Shown here: piece after piece, positions 27,107-34,856 of the stretch | How positions within the stretch are numbered: the stretch's first letter is position 1 | Layout: each line of letters starts with the position of its first letter | From: Sulfurimonas sp. | Lineage (GTDB): Bacteria; Campylobacterota; Campylobacteria; Campylobacterales; Sulfurimonadaceae | Direction: 5' to 3' | Assembly: GCF_028714655.1 (NCBI RefSeq) | Contig: NZ_JAQTLY010000002.1 | Location: 216,434 to 280,433 of the forward strand | Length of the DNA: 64,000 bases | Program-made: the position numbers and the translations under genes | The notes under the pieces: generated by a model | What the model was told of the DNA's origin: nothing | The model's database searches: none | Seen by the model: the letters and a program-made list of their open reading frames with translations, nothing else

Positions 27107-28084
27107 ATGAGTACAAATAGTATCACTACACAAAAAGTAAACTTCAAAGTATTTCGCTTCAATGCAGATGAGGATTATCTTCCGTACTACGAAAACTACA
27201 CTATGGATATTACTTCCGAAGAGGTTGTTTTAGATGTTTTAAACAGAATAAAATGGGATCACGACGGTAGTTTTTCATATAGAAGAAGCTGCCGTCACGG
27301 TATATGCGGAGCTTGTGCCATTAAAGTAAACGGCAGAAGCACTCTTGCGTGTAAAGAGAGTATGACGACTATGATAGAGTATTTCGGAAACGAGATAACG
27401 CTAGAGCCGCTAAGTACAAAAAGAGCCGTAAAAGATATGATAATCGATAAAGCAGACTTTTGGGATAAGCATGCAAGCGTTACTCCATACCTTGTTGCAG
27501 ATATTGACGAATGTCCGTCTTGTGAAAATCTCGTATCTCCTCATGATGCCGAAGAGCTAAATGAAGCCGACTTATGTATCCAGTGCGGCGCATGTCACTA
27601 TGCATGTCCGGCAGTTGAGATAAACAGCGATTTCTTCGGTCCTGCTGCATTTGTTGCGGCATATCGTTTTGAGTCTGATGTTCGTGACAGTGACGCCGAG
27701 AGACTTATAAATGTAAATGAAGAGAGACAAGGCGTTTGGGACTGTGTTAAATGTTACGAGTGTGCGGAAGTGTGTCCAAAAGATATAAATCCAATAGATA
27801 AAATCACAAAACTTCATCAAATGGCATTTAAAAGAGGGGTTGCAAAAAACAATGTTGCAACTCGCCATGCGGTCGGTTTCCTGCACTCAATCAAAAAACA
27901 CGGTATGCTTGATGAGGGCGGCTTAGTGCTATATTCTGAGGGTGTACACATCGTTAAACATATTCCTGTGGCTCTTGCTATGTTTAAAAAAGGCAAAATC
28001 GTCCTTCCTTGGAATATGCCAAAATCCGATAAACTTGATGAGATTCAAAAACTTATCAAATCATCATCAACAGTAAAGTTCTAG
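27107..28084 (+). CDS. Succinate dehydrogenase/fumarate reductase iron-sulfur subunit (type E)
   Basis: A 325-residue electron-transfer subunit. The 2Fe-2S site is SCRHGICGACAIKVNGRSTLAC. Two cysteine-rich motifs follow: CIQCGACHYACP, and CVKCYECAEVCP with four Cys. Classical FrdB binds a 3Fe-4S cluster in the second position; the extra Cys here fits the second 4Fe-4S cluster of type-E enzymes. About 80 residues beyond the usual C-terminus are also typical of this group. The gene follows the flavoprotein by nine bases. Confidence 0.92.
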   Translation: MSTNSITTQKVNFKVFRFNADEDYLPYYENYTMDITSEEVVLDVLNRIKWDHDGSFSYRRSCRHGICGACAIKVNGRSTLACKESMTTMIEYFGNEITLEPLSTKRAVKDMIIDKADFWDKHASVTPYLVADIDECPSCENLVSPHDAEELNEADLCIQCGACHYACPAVEINSDFFGPAAFVAAYRFESDVRDSDAERLINVNEERQGVWDCVKCYECAEVCPKDINPIDKITKLHQMAFKRGVAKNNVATRHAVGFLHSIKKHGMLDEGGLVLYSEGVHIVKHIPVALAMFKKGKIVLPWNMPKSDKLDEIQKLIKSSSTVKF

Positions 28085-28096
28085 GAGAAAAGTTAA

Positions 28097-28978
28097 ATGA
28101 AAAAATTAAAATACGCACTTTTTACGGGATGTACTGCAAAACAGAGTACTCCGGAACAGATGATGTCAACTATGGCAGTAGCTAGAAAATTAAATATCGA
28201 GATGATAGAGCTTACCGAAGCTTCATGCTGTGGAGCCTCTCACTTGCAAGATTACGATGACTTTTTATCGCTTGTACTAAACGCTAGAAATATCGCTTAT
28301 GCAGAAAAACATGGTTTGACAATGGTAACAATATGCAATACTTGTCAGCTAAATACCGCTATGACGAAACATAGACTAGATAACAATGCAGAGCTAAAAG
28401 CAAAAGTAAACGAAAAGCTTGCAGAAATAGGTCTTGAGTATAAAGGTACTTCAAATGTTATCCATTTCTTATATGCCATCATTGATGATTTCGGCTTAGA
28501 TAAAATCAAAGAGATGGTTGTAAAACCTCTAAGCCAGTTCAACATCGCTCCATTTTACGGCTGCCACAACATCCGCCCATCAGAGCTTCATGACGAGTCT
28601 CATAAACAAAAAGAGAACCCATACAACCCTACTTCACTAGATGACCTTATCATCGCATGCGGTGGAAAAAATGTTGACTATGAAGAGAAAAACAAATGCT
28701 GCGGCTTCCATGTCGAACTTCAAGCACCTCACACTGCAGCAGTTTTAACCGGAACTGCAATTGCCGGAGCAACCGACCAAAATGCCGACATGATGGTAAC
28801 GCCATGTCCTCTTTGTCATCTTAAACTAGATACTCAAACAAAAAGTGCTTCAGAGGCAATAGGAAGAGAAGTCTCACTCCCAGTTCTTCATATGCAGCAA
28901 ATGGTAGGTCTTGCACTCGGATGTACTCCTGCAGAACTTGGACTAAAGCACCATGTTACTGAGGTTAATTTTATTTAA
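28097..28978 (+). CDS. CCG-domain subunit of type-E succinate dehydrogenase/fumarate reductase (SdhE-like)
   Basis: A 293-residue protein with two cysteine-rich CCG domains like HdrB of heterodisulfide reductase: SCCGASHLQDYD with ICNTCQLNT in the first half, and NKCCGFHVELQ with TPCPLCHLKLD in the second. In type-E complexes this subunit replaces the haem-containing membrane anchor and carries electrons to or from the quinone. It has no clear membrane helix, so peripheral membrane attachment is expected. The gene lies 12 bases after the iron-sulfur gene and ends the operon. Confidence 0.92.
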   Translation: MKKLKYALFTGCTAKQSTPEQMMSTMAVARKLNIEMIELTEASCCGASHLQDYDDFLSLVLNARNIAYAEKHGLTMVTICNTCQLNTAMTKHRLDNNAELKAKVNEKLAEIGLEYKGTSNVIHFLYAIIDDFGLDKIKEMVVKPLSQFNIAPFYGCHNIRPSELHDESHKQKENPYNPTSLDDLIIACGGKNVDYEEKNKCCGFHVELQAPHTAAVLTGTAIAGATDQNADMMVTPCPLCHLKLDTQTKSASEAIGREVSLPVLHMQQMVGLALGCTPAELGLKHHVTEVNFI

Positions 28979-28990
28979 GCTATGATATGA

Positions 28991-29023
28991 GTATGCATTC
29001 CACCTCGGGAGAGGTGGAACGAG
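28991..29023 (+). repeat. REP palindrome, forward copy
   Basis: GTATGCA leads into TTCCACCTC, loop GGGA, GAGGTGGAA (a perfect nine-base stem), then CGAG. It ends three bases before the small ORF at 29027, so its GAGG could serve as that ORF's ribosome-binding site. Confidence 0.85.
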
Positions 29024-29026
29024 AAA

Positions 29027-29290
29027 ATGAATGATTATATGTCTATGCATGGTATTGACCTAAATGCGAAGTATTTTAAAAAATACTGCAAAATTTTATC
29101 AAGCAAATATAAATCTATCGTCGTTCCTAATCAAAATGCTTATAATGAATTTGAGTCTCGTAAAGCTAAAATACAAGATTTGAAAGATAAAGATTATCCA
29201 GAATGGAAAAAAAATCATACTAAACAAGAAGTATTTGATTTGCTAAAACCTATTTTAGCTGATGACATCAATCAGACAAATGATAATTAA
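29027..29290 (+). CDS. Small hypothetical protein inside the REP-RAYT element
   Basis: An 87-residue, Lys- and Asp-rich product starting MNDYMSMHGIDLNAKYFKKYC. I recognise no domain, signal peptide or membrane segment, and predict mostly helix. It lies between a forward REP copy and the reverse REP cluster, directly after the SdhE-like gene. Its base composition is not unusual for the host. It may be a passenger, a remnant of a gene cut by the element, or a false frame. Low confidence. Confidence 0.35.
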   Translation: MNDYMSMHGIDLNAKYFKKYCKILSSKYKSIVVPNQNAYNEFESRKAKIQDLKDKDYPEWKKNHTKQEVFDLLKPILADDINQTNDN

Positions 29291-29301
29291 TCTACTTGTT
29301 C

Positions 29302-29485
29302 CTCGTTCCACCTTTCCTGAGACTGCTTCCTCGTTCCACCTCTCCCGAGGTGGAATGCATATATACGCTTCATATAACACATTAAGCCAAACCAAACTAC
29401 AATACTTCCTCGTTCCACCTCTCCCGAGGTGGAATGCATATATACGCTTCATATAACACATTAAGCCAAACCAAACTACAATACT
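29302..29485 (-). repeat. Reverse REP copies with a 79-bp tandem duplication
   Basis: A partial copy at 29302-29321 is followed by full reverse copies at 29330-29360 and 29409-29439. Bases 29326-29485 have an exact period of 79 (a REP copy plus the spacer ATATATACGCTTCATATAAC and onward), i.e. two units. The second unit ends four bases before the transposase ATG. Confidence 0.85.
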
Positions 29486-29488
29486 CTC

Positions 29489-30022
29489 ATGGGAAGAAGC
29501 AGATATAAAATATACGAAACGACGCATCCGCATTTTGTGACATGTACCGTACTTCATTGGTTGCCGCTTTTTACAAGACAAGAGAGCGTTGCAATCATTA
29601 TAGAGTGCCTAAAATATTTACAAGAAAAAGACAATCTGAAACTTTATGCCTATGTTATTTTGGAAAATCATTTGCATATGGTTCTCTCAAGTGACGACCT
29701 ACATAAAACTATGCAATCTTTCAAGCAATACACTGCAAAAAAACTTCTTGAACTTCTCAAAAAAGAGAATGTAACAACTATTTTAGACCAACTTGCCTTT
29801 TATAAAAAAGCACACCATAAAGAAAAAAGTTATCAGGTTTGGGAAGAAGGATATCATCCTAAACTCATCCAAGATGAGATAATGATGAAAATAAAAGTAG
29901 ATTACATCCACAACAATCCTGTAAAAAGAGGCTATGTGGATGAAGCTGTTCATTGGAGATACAGTAGTGCTAGGGATTATAGCGGTATGGTTGGGTTGGT
30001 GGATATTGAGAGGTTGTGGTGA
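29489..30022 (+). CDS. REP-associated tyrosine transposase (Y1_Tnp family)
   Basis: A 177-residue single-strand DNA transposase of the RAYT type. The N-terminus MGRSRYKIYETTHPHFVTCTV and the HUH site HLH (61-63) in YVILENHLHMVLS are family signatures. The probable catalytic Tyr is Y139 in KVDYIHNNPVKRGYV, followed by WRYSSARDY. It is expected to nick and join the neighbouring REP hairpins. No good ribosome-binding site precedes the ATG; the start is just after the tandem REP duplication, which could affect expression. The gene appears intact. Confidence 0.9.
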   Translation: MGRSRYKIYETTHPHFVTCTVLHWLPLFTRQESVAIIIECLKYLQEKDNLKLYAYVILENHLHMVLSSDDLHKTMQSFKQYTAKKLLELLKKENVTTILDQLAFYKKAHHKEKSYQVWEEGYHPKLIQDEIMMKIKVDYIHNNPVKRGYVDEAVHWRYSSARDYSGMVGLVDIERLW

Positions 30023-30041
30023 TGGAAAATTTTAGATTAGA

Positions 30042-30153
30042 GTATGCATTCCTCCTCGGGAGAGGTGGAACGAGGAGAGTATGTATTCCACCTCAGGAGA
30101 GATGTAAATTTTAGATTAGAGTATGCATTCCACCTCAGGAGAGGTGGAACGAG
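30042..30153 (+). repeat. Forward REP copies with a second 79-bp periodicity
   Basis: Copies start at 30042 (arm mismatch: TTCCTCCTC), 30079 (truncated right arm) and 30121. The first and third, with the preceding AAATTTTAGATTAGA, are spaced by exactly 79 bases, the same period as the left cluster although the spacer differs. Confidence 0.8.
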
Positions 30154-30162
30154 GAAATATAG

Positions 30163-30453
30163 CTATTTATAAATATCTCCTCTAAAACCTATATCTTCAA
30201 TAATTGCTTCAATGATAATCTCATCATTCACAACTTGTACAATGATTCTTATATTGCCTTTTCTGATTCTATAATAATTTTTGTTATATCCTTGAAGTGA
30301 CTTATAATCAATATTTTGCTCGATATTATAAAACCTACTTTTGACAAATTTTATTATCAGCTCGTCAATTTCACTTTCACAAATAGTATCTTTGTGTTTA
30401 TCTAAAAATTTTTTAGATTTTTTCAGATAGGTAAGTTTGAGTTCTTTTTTCAT
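30163..30453 (-). CDS. RelE/ParE-type toxin
   Basis: A 96-residue small basic protein of the type II toxin superfamily: LTYLKKSKKFLDKH at the start, NKNYYRIRKGNIRIIVQVVNDEIIIEAIIEDIGFRGDIY at the end. The YRIRKGNIRI segment followed by a beta-rich tail is typical of RelE-like mRNA interferases. Its ATG follows the antitoxin stop codon with no gap, so the two are coupled. The family call is good, but the exact target is unknown. Confidence 0.75.
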   Translation of the reverse strand: MKKELKLTYLKKSKKFLDKHKDTICESEIDELIIKFVKSRFYNIEQNIDYKSLQGYNKNYYRIRKGNIRIIVQVVNDEIIIEAIIEDIGFRGDIYK

Positions 30454-30729
30454 CTAAATTTCTATTGAAATAGTTTTTGAGTGTGATACTTCCAAATCCT
30501 CTTTAGTTCTTTGTTCCAATATGCGTTTTATCTCATTTTCTTCAAACATATCATAAACTCTCTGTAGTTTTTCATACTCTTCTATATCGAGGATTACTGC
30601 CTCTAGCTTGTTGTTTCTTGATATGGCAAGCCTATCGTTTGTATGATTTATGATATTGTTTAAAATAGTAGAAAAACCTCTTGCAACATCACTTGCAGAT
30701 ACTATTTCATCTCTTTTATAAGCAACCAT
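30454..30729 (-). CDS. Phd/YefM-type antitoxin
   Basis: A 91-residue antitoxin: SASDVARGFSTILNNIINHTNDRLAISRNNKLEAVILDIEEYEKLQ is a typical Phd/YefM DNA-binding and dimerisation domain. The acidic, helical C-terminus (about 60-91) should wrap the toxin. It precedes the toxin in transcription. Upstream, TACATAT occurs twice (30756-30762 and 30768-30774), 12 bases apart, and might be its operator. Confidence 0.8.
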   Translation of the reverse strand: MVAYKRDEIVSASDVARGFSTILNNIINHTNDRLAISRNNKLEAVILDIEEYEKLQRVYDMFEENEIKRILEQRTKEDLEVSHSKTISIEI

Positions 30730-30798
30730 GAAATTCCTTTTAATACATTAAATTTTACATATTATATTACATATTTTTTTAAAATAAATTTATAAAAT

Positions 30799-31329
30799 TT
30801 AGCTTTTCGGTCTAAAAACCTTAATAATATCCTCGTTTGTCTCTATATATGGACCCTCTATCAAATCTATGCAGTATGGAACGGCAGGAAAAACTGCATC
30901 AAGACATTCACGGATAGATTTTGGTTTACCCGGTAGATTTATGATAAGGCTTTTGCCTCTTATGCCAGCCGTCTGGCGAGATAAAATCGCCGTTGGAACA
31001 TATTTTAAACTTACTTGACGCATAAGTTCGCCAAATCCCGGCATCATCTTTTGGCATACATTCTCTGTTGCTTCGGGAGTAACATCACGGAGTGCGGGTC
31101 CTGTTCCGCCTGTAGTTACCACCAAACAACAGCCCTCTTCATCGCAAAGTTCTATCATCGTAGTTTCTAAGATGTCCTGCTCATCAGGGATACATCTGTA
31201 AACTATCTCAAACTTACTAGTTAGATACTCTTTCATGGTGTCTTGGATAGCAACGCCTGAAATATCCTCATATATCCCTTTGCTTGCTCTGTCACTTGCC
31301 GTTATTACGCCTATTTTTATTTTACTCAT
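30799..31329 (-). CDS. mog: Molybdopterin adenylyltransferase
   Basis: A 176-residue MogA-type protein that adenylates molybdopterin during molybdenum cofactor synthesis in the cytosol. Motifs are ITASDRASKGIYEDISG, VVTTGGTGPALRDVTPEA (nucleotide binding) and IINLPGKPKSIRECLDAV. The length is right for MogA; MoaB is a close alternative but usually lacks parts of the C-terminal motif. No other molybdenum cofactor genes are in the window. Confidence 0.88.
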   Translation of the reverse strand: MSKIKIGVITASDRASKGIYEDISGVAIQDTMKEYLTSKFEIVYRCIPDEQDILETTMIELCDEEGCCLVVTTGGTGPALRDVTPEATENVCQKMMPGFGELMRQVSLKYVPTAILSRQTAGIRGKSLIINLPGKPKSIRECLDAVFPAVPYCIDLIEGPYIETNEDIIKVFRPKS

Positions 31330-31432
31330 ATTGTATATTTCCTTTGTATATTAGTTGAATAGAAAATAGATTCCAAATGACCGAAGGAAATACCCTTGCG
31401 GTACAAGTTTGGAATGACGATGGTGGAGGAGT

Positions 31433-31458
31433 CGTCATCCTGAACTTGATTCAGGATC
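31433..31458. repeat. 26-bp palindromic repeat, inverted copy
   Basis: Exact reverse complement of 8857-8882 (arms ATCCTGAA and TTCAGGAT). It sits downstream of bioV, seven bases past its stop. Confidence 0.7.
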
Positions 31459-31464
31459 TAGTTT

Positions 31465-31986
31465 TTAGTTTGTTAATAAAAAATGATTTGCTTCTTTGAT
31501 ATATGTCACGGTTGCAACCTCCAAGAAGAACTCTCTTGCACCCTCAACATCTATGATTTTATCTTCGCTGCCGAGATAAACCTCTATCTTTACCCCTTTT
31601 TTGGCAAGAATTTTCAACTCCTCCATATTCCACTTAAAATATAGCAGCTCTTCCAGCTCTTGGGTACTATTTTCTTCTCGTTCTATGCTTTTCTCAAGAT
31701 ACGGCAAAAAGCATGATTTTATAAACTCTCTTAGGTATAAATCTTTACTTTTTCTATATGCCATAAGTTGAATTTTTTTAAATTTATCATCTTTTGTCTG
31801 AAAAAATGCAGGAGAGAAGAGTTGTAAGGTATCTACTCTTTTTTTAAGCTCCAACTGCTCTTTAACATATAAAAAAGCCTTTATTGCCCCGTAGCTGAAA
31901 CCGCATACAGAGTAATCAGAAAAGTTTGTGTACTCTTTGAAAAAATGCTGCTCGTTTTTTAAAGAAAATCCGCTATAAAACTTCAT
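31465..31986 (-). CDS. bioV: Pimeloyl-ACP methyl ester esterase BioV
   Basis: A 173-residue small alpha/beta hydrolase. The start MKFYSGFSLKNEQHFF matches my memory of Helicobacter BioV, which releases pimeloyl-ACP for biotin synthesis in place of BioH. The nucleophile is S31 in CGFSYGA, the acid is probably an Asp of SEDKIID, and the His is in EANHFLLTN at the very end. It overlaps the upstream FtsH-like gene by 14 bases, so translation is coupled. No other biotin gene is adjacent. Confidence 0.85.
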   Translation of the reverse strand: MKFYSGFSLKNEQHFFKEYTNFSDYSVCGFSYGAIKAFLYVKEQLELKKRVDTLQLFSPAFFQTKDDKFKKIQLMAYRKSKDLYLREFIKSCFLPYLEKSIEREENSTQELEELLYFKWNMEELKILAKKGVKIEVYLGSEDKIIDVEGAREFFLEVATVTYIKEANHFLLTN

Positions 31987-33622
31987 CTAACCGCTTTTTA
32001 ACTTCTGCTTTTGTAATGCTTTCTCTCTCATTTAAAACATTTTCTACAAATGCCATAACACTCTGCAGAGACTCCAAGAGGTTTCTTGTCTCATCGTAGA
32101 GCTTTTTCATTAAAATCTCTTTTTCATTCTCGCTTGGAATAAGAGATGAACCCATCCCGTAATCTTGAATCATTTTATCGACTATCTCTTTTGCTTCGTC
32201 CAAATCACCTTTGGCACTGCTGGCATGCTCACGATACTTAATAGCACATGCCACCATACCTGCCAAAAGCATTTTGACTCTTGATTCTAACTCATGTTTT
32301 ATAAGAGGTTCATCCGTTGCCGGAGTAAGTTTTTCATTTGATAGAAGCAATTTTTCAAAAGGAAGATCAAAATAGGTCGCACAGATAACTTTTGCGGCTT
32401 GATATGTAACGCGATACTGTTTTTGCTTTGGGCTAAGTATCTGCAGCTTCTTTTTACCGAACATTACTTTATCTTTTACATGATGAAAGTGTTCAATAGT
32501 TACTTGAAAATCATGCCCTCTTATGGCAAGAAGCGATGCCTCGTTGACGAGTGCCGCTAAAGATGCGCCGTTAAATCCGACCGTCATATTTGCGATACTG
32601 TTTACATCAACATCATGCGGAACTTTCTCTAAATATTTCGACAAGATGGAAGCTCTCTCTTTGTTTGTAGGAAGTTCTACAAAAATGCGTCTGTCAAATC
32701 TTCCTGCACGCAAAAGTGCAGAGTCTAAAACATCTATCTTGTTCGTAGCCGCAATGACTATCACTCCGCTTGAGTTTTCAAAACCGTCCATCTCCGTCAG
32801 TAGCTGATTTAGCGTTGCTTCTCGCTCATCGTTTCTCTGTCCGTCTCTTTTTTTACCGACTGCATCTATCTCGTCGATAAAAATAATGGAAGGCGAGTTG
32901 TTTTTTGCGGCAACAAAAAGTTCATGCACTCTTTTTGCACCCATACCCACATATATCTGAACGAAAGAGGCGCCGCTTTGATAAAAAAACGGTACTCCTG
33001 CGGCATTTGCAACTGCTTTTGCTATCATAGTTTTTCCGACACCCGGAGGACCTACTAAAAGTACGCCACGAGGCATTCTCGCACCGAAACTTTTATATCG
33101 TTTGGGTTTTTTCATAAAGTCGATTATCTCTTCAAGTTCGCTTTTTACATCGCTTATCCCGCCGATATCGCTAAATGTTACATCACTTTTTATAGATTCA
33201 ATAGGGTAAGCTTTATCTGATAAAGATTTATACTCGCTCTCTCTTTTGCTCTCTGCGCTAAGAAGCAGCGGTCTCTTTTTTTGAAGCCATCTAAAAGCAA
33301 GTGCCCCAAGACCTAAAAAAAGTACCAAAAAGAGAAAATAGACAACTATGCTTGAGTCGCTTTTTACTTGAACTTTATAGTCCGTAAACATATCGGGAGT
33401 GACTTGCGAGGATACAATTTTATATAAATCTTTTTCTGTTTTTAAATATACGAAATCTTCAGAAGCAACTACACTTTTTACGCTTCTATTTTTTAAAATC
33501 TCTTTTGCCTCTTTTAAAGTAATAATATCCGCATTGTCTCTTAAAATTGCAAAAAGGACTAAAATAATTACCAAAAAAGCCGAGGCGTAGAGAGCGACTC
33601 TGTTTGTTTTAGACTCTGCCAT
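31973..33622 (-). CDS. FtsH-like AAA+ membrane protein without protease motif
   Basis: A 549-residue paralogue of FtsH. Membrane helices lie at about 8-27 and 92-112, with a periplasmic loop between, then an AAA+ domain: Walker A GPPGVGKT (191-198), Walker B IIFIDEID (246-253), second region of homology with GRFDRRIFVELP. The zinc motif HEAGH of FtsH is replaced by YQAAK at 407-411, so protease activity should be lost while ATPase activity remains. I recall a similar FtsH homologue in H. pylori next to an mtaB-like gene. A chaperone or unfoldase role is inferred. It overlaps mtaB by 14 bases. Confidence 0.85.
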   Translation of the reverse strand: MAESKTNRVALYASAFLVIILVLFAILRDNADIITLKEAKEILKNRSVKSVVASEDFVYLKTEKDLYKIVSSQVTPDMFTDYKVQVKSDSSIVVYFLFLVLFLGLGALAFRWLQKKRPLLLSAESKRESEYKSLSDKAYPIESIKSDVTFSDIGGISDVKSELEEIIDFMKKPKRYKSFGARMPRGVLLVGPPGVGKTMIAKAVANAAGVPFFYQSGASFVQIYVGMGAKRVHELFVAAKNNSPSIIFIDEIDAVGKKRDGQRNDEREATLNQLLTEMDGFENSSGVIVIAATNKIDVLDSALLRAGRFDRRIFVELPTNKERASILSKYLEKVPHDVDVNSIANMTVGFNGASLAALVNEASLLAIRGHDFQVTIEHFHHVKDKVMFGKKKLQILSPKQKQYRVTYQAAKVICATYFDLPFEKLLLSNEKLTPATDEPLIKHELESRVKMLLAGMVACAIKYREHASSAKGDLDEAKEIVDKMIQDYGMGSSLIPSENEKEILMKKLYDETRNLLESLQSVMAFVENVLNERESITKAEVKKRLDEVL

Positions 33623-34856
33623 AGTTGGACTCCTCTCTTACTTCATATTTATTAATATTTATCCAATTTCCTACTAAATCTTCATCTGATTTTACTAAAA
33701 TTTTATTGAAATGCTGATCATATCCTACAAAATAGTCATCTTTTTGGCTCTCAATAAGAACGCTCAACTCTCCGCCAAAAGCCGCTCTAAACTCAAAATT
33801 TTTCGCCCTTACAATACTTTCAAGTTCATGCAGTCTCTCTTTGGCAACTTTGCCGCTTACTTCAGGCTTCATGGTAGCTGAGGGAGTACCGTCTCGTTTG
33901 GAGTAGGTAAATGCGTGCAAATGCGTCAGCGGCAAATCCCTTATATTTTTCATAGCTTCATCCCAAAGTTCTTTACTCTCTCCTGGGTGTCCCGTGATAA
34001 AATCCGTACCTATCGCAAAACCTTTGCTAAAGAGGAGTTCAAAGAGTTCTCTGTCTTGTTTATATACATTTCGTCTGTTCATAAACTTGAGCATTTGAGG
34101 TGAAGTATGCTGAAGCGCAATATGAAGGTGTCTCTCAAGCCATGGCTCGTCCAGTATCTCTTTAAACTCATCGGTTATTTGAATCGGCTCGACGCTTCCG
34201 AGTCTGATGCGTCTTACTCCGCGAATCCCTGACATTTTTTTCATAAGAGAGGCGATTGAGCTGTCAGTTCTCTGCCCGTAACTTCCTACATTTGTTCCCG
34301 TTAAAATAAACTCCCCGAAACCGTTTGCCGCCAGTCTTCTAATCTGTTCAAGTATCTTCTCTTCGTTCATGCTTCTTGCATCGCCTCTGACATGCGGTAT
34401 GATGCAGTATGAACAACGAAAATTACACCCTTCTTGAATCTTTATAAACGCCCTGCTTTTGCCGATAAAATCGTCAACTACGCTCTCATCTATATGGTTT
34501 AAATCACCGAGTTCATAAAAAGACTCTTCTTTGTTTAGCATCTCGTCGATTTTCTCTTTTTCGCTCTGTCCGAAAACTCCAAAAACCCTTCCCTGCTCCA
34601 AAAGACCCTCCCCTTTTGTATGCGCCCCGCAGCCCGTTAAGAAGATTTTTGCCTCACTGCTGTTTTCAACTTGCGAGATATAGGAACGAACATGCGAATC
34701 GGCTCCGTTTGTAACGGTACATGAGTTTATAACCACAACATCCGCCTCATTCTCATCTTCGGTAATATCATACCCTTTAAGAGAGCTCATCATTACTTGC
34801 GAATCATAAAGATTTGTTCTGCATCCGAAAGTTTTAAAATATACTTTTTTTCTCAT
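33609..34856 (-). CDS. mtaB: tRNA t6A37 methylthiotransferase MtaB
   Basis: A 415-residue radical SAM enzyme that adds a methylthio group to t6A37 of tRNA. The N-terminal UPF0004 domain has three Cys in FKTFGCRTN, INSCTVTN and LTGCGAH for one cluster. The radical SAM motif is GCNFRCSYCIIPHVRG (CxxxCxxC). A TRAM-like C-terminal segment follows. TFGCRTN and the short length favour MtaB over MiaB. It is flanked by mscS and the FtsH-like gene in the order I know from H. pylori. Confidence 0.9.
   Translation of the reverse strand: MRKKVYFKTFGCRTNLYDSQVMMSSLKGYDITEDENEADVVVINSCTVTNGADSHVRSYISQVENSSEAKIFLTGCGAHTKGEGLLEQGRVFGVFGQSEKEKIDEMLNKEESFYELGDLNHIDESVVDDFIGKSRAFIKIQEGCNFRCSYCIIPHVRGDARSMNEEKILEQIRRLAANGFGEFILTGTNVGSYGQRTDSSIASLMKKMSGIRGVRRIRLGSVEPIQITDEFKEILDEPWLERHLHIALQHTSPQMLKFMNRRNVYKQDRELFELLFSKGFAIGTDFITGHPGESKELWDEAMKNIRDLPLTHLHAFTYSKRDGTPSATMKPEVSGKVAKERLHELESIVRAKNFEFRAAFGGELSVLIESQKDDYFVGYDQHFNKILVKSDEDLVGNWININKYEVREESNYGRV

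Larger units (their letters stand above)
28991..30153. mobile_element. REP-RAYT element (REPtron-like)
   Basis: A REP-associated tyrosine transposase gene (29489-30022) stands between clusters of the same palindrome. The left cluster (29302-29360 and 29409-29439) reads in the reverse direction, the right cluster (30042-30153) forward, so they point towards each other; one more forward copy is at 28991-29023. This is the classic arrangement in which a RAYT is flanked by the REP sequences it is thought to spread. The outer limits are set by the outermost palindromes. Confidence 0.8.

Noticed and set aside
29326..29485. Possible CRISPR array
   Set aside because: There are only two units, the 79-base period includes the spacer, which is identical in both, and no cas genes are present. 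It is a REP tandem duplication.
28979..30160. Insertion sequence with terminal inverted repeats
   Set aside because: The flanking palindromes are REP hairpins, each self-complementary, and the transposase is a RAYT; no target-site duplication is seen.
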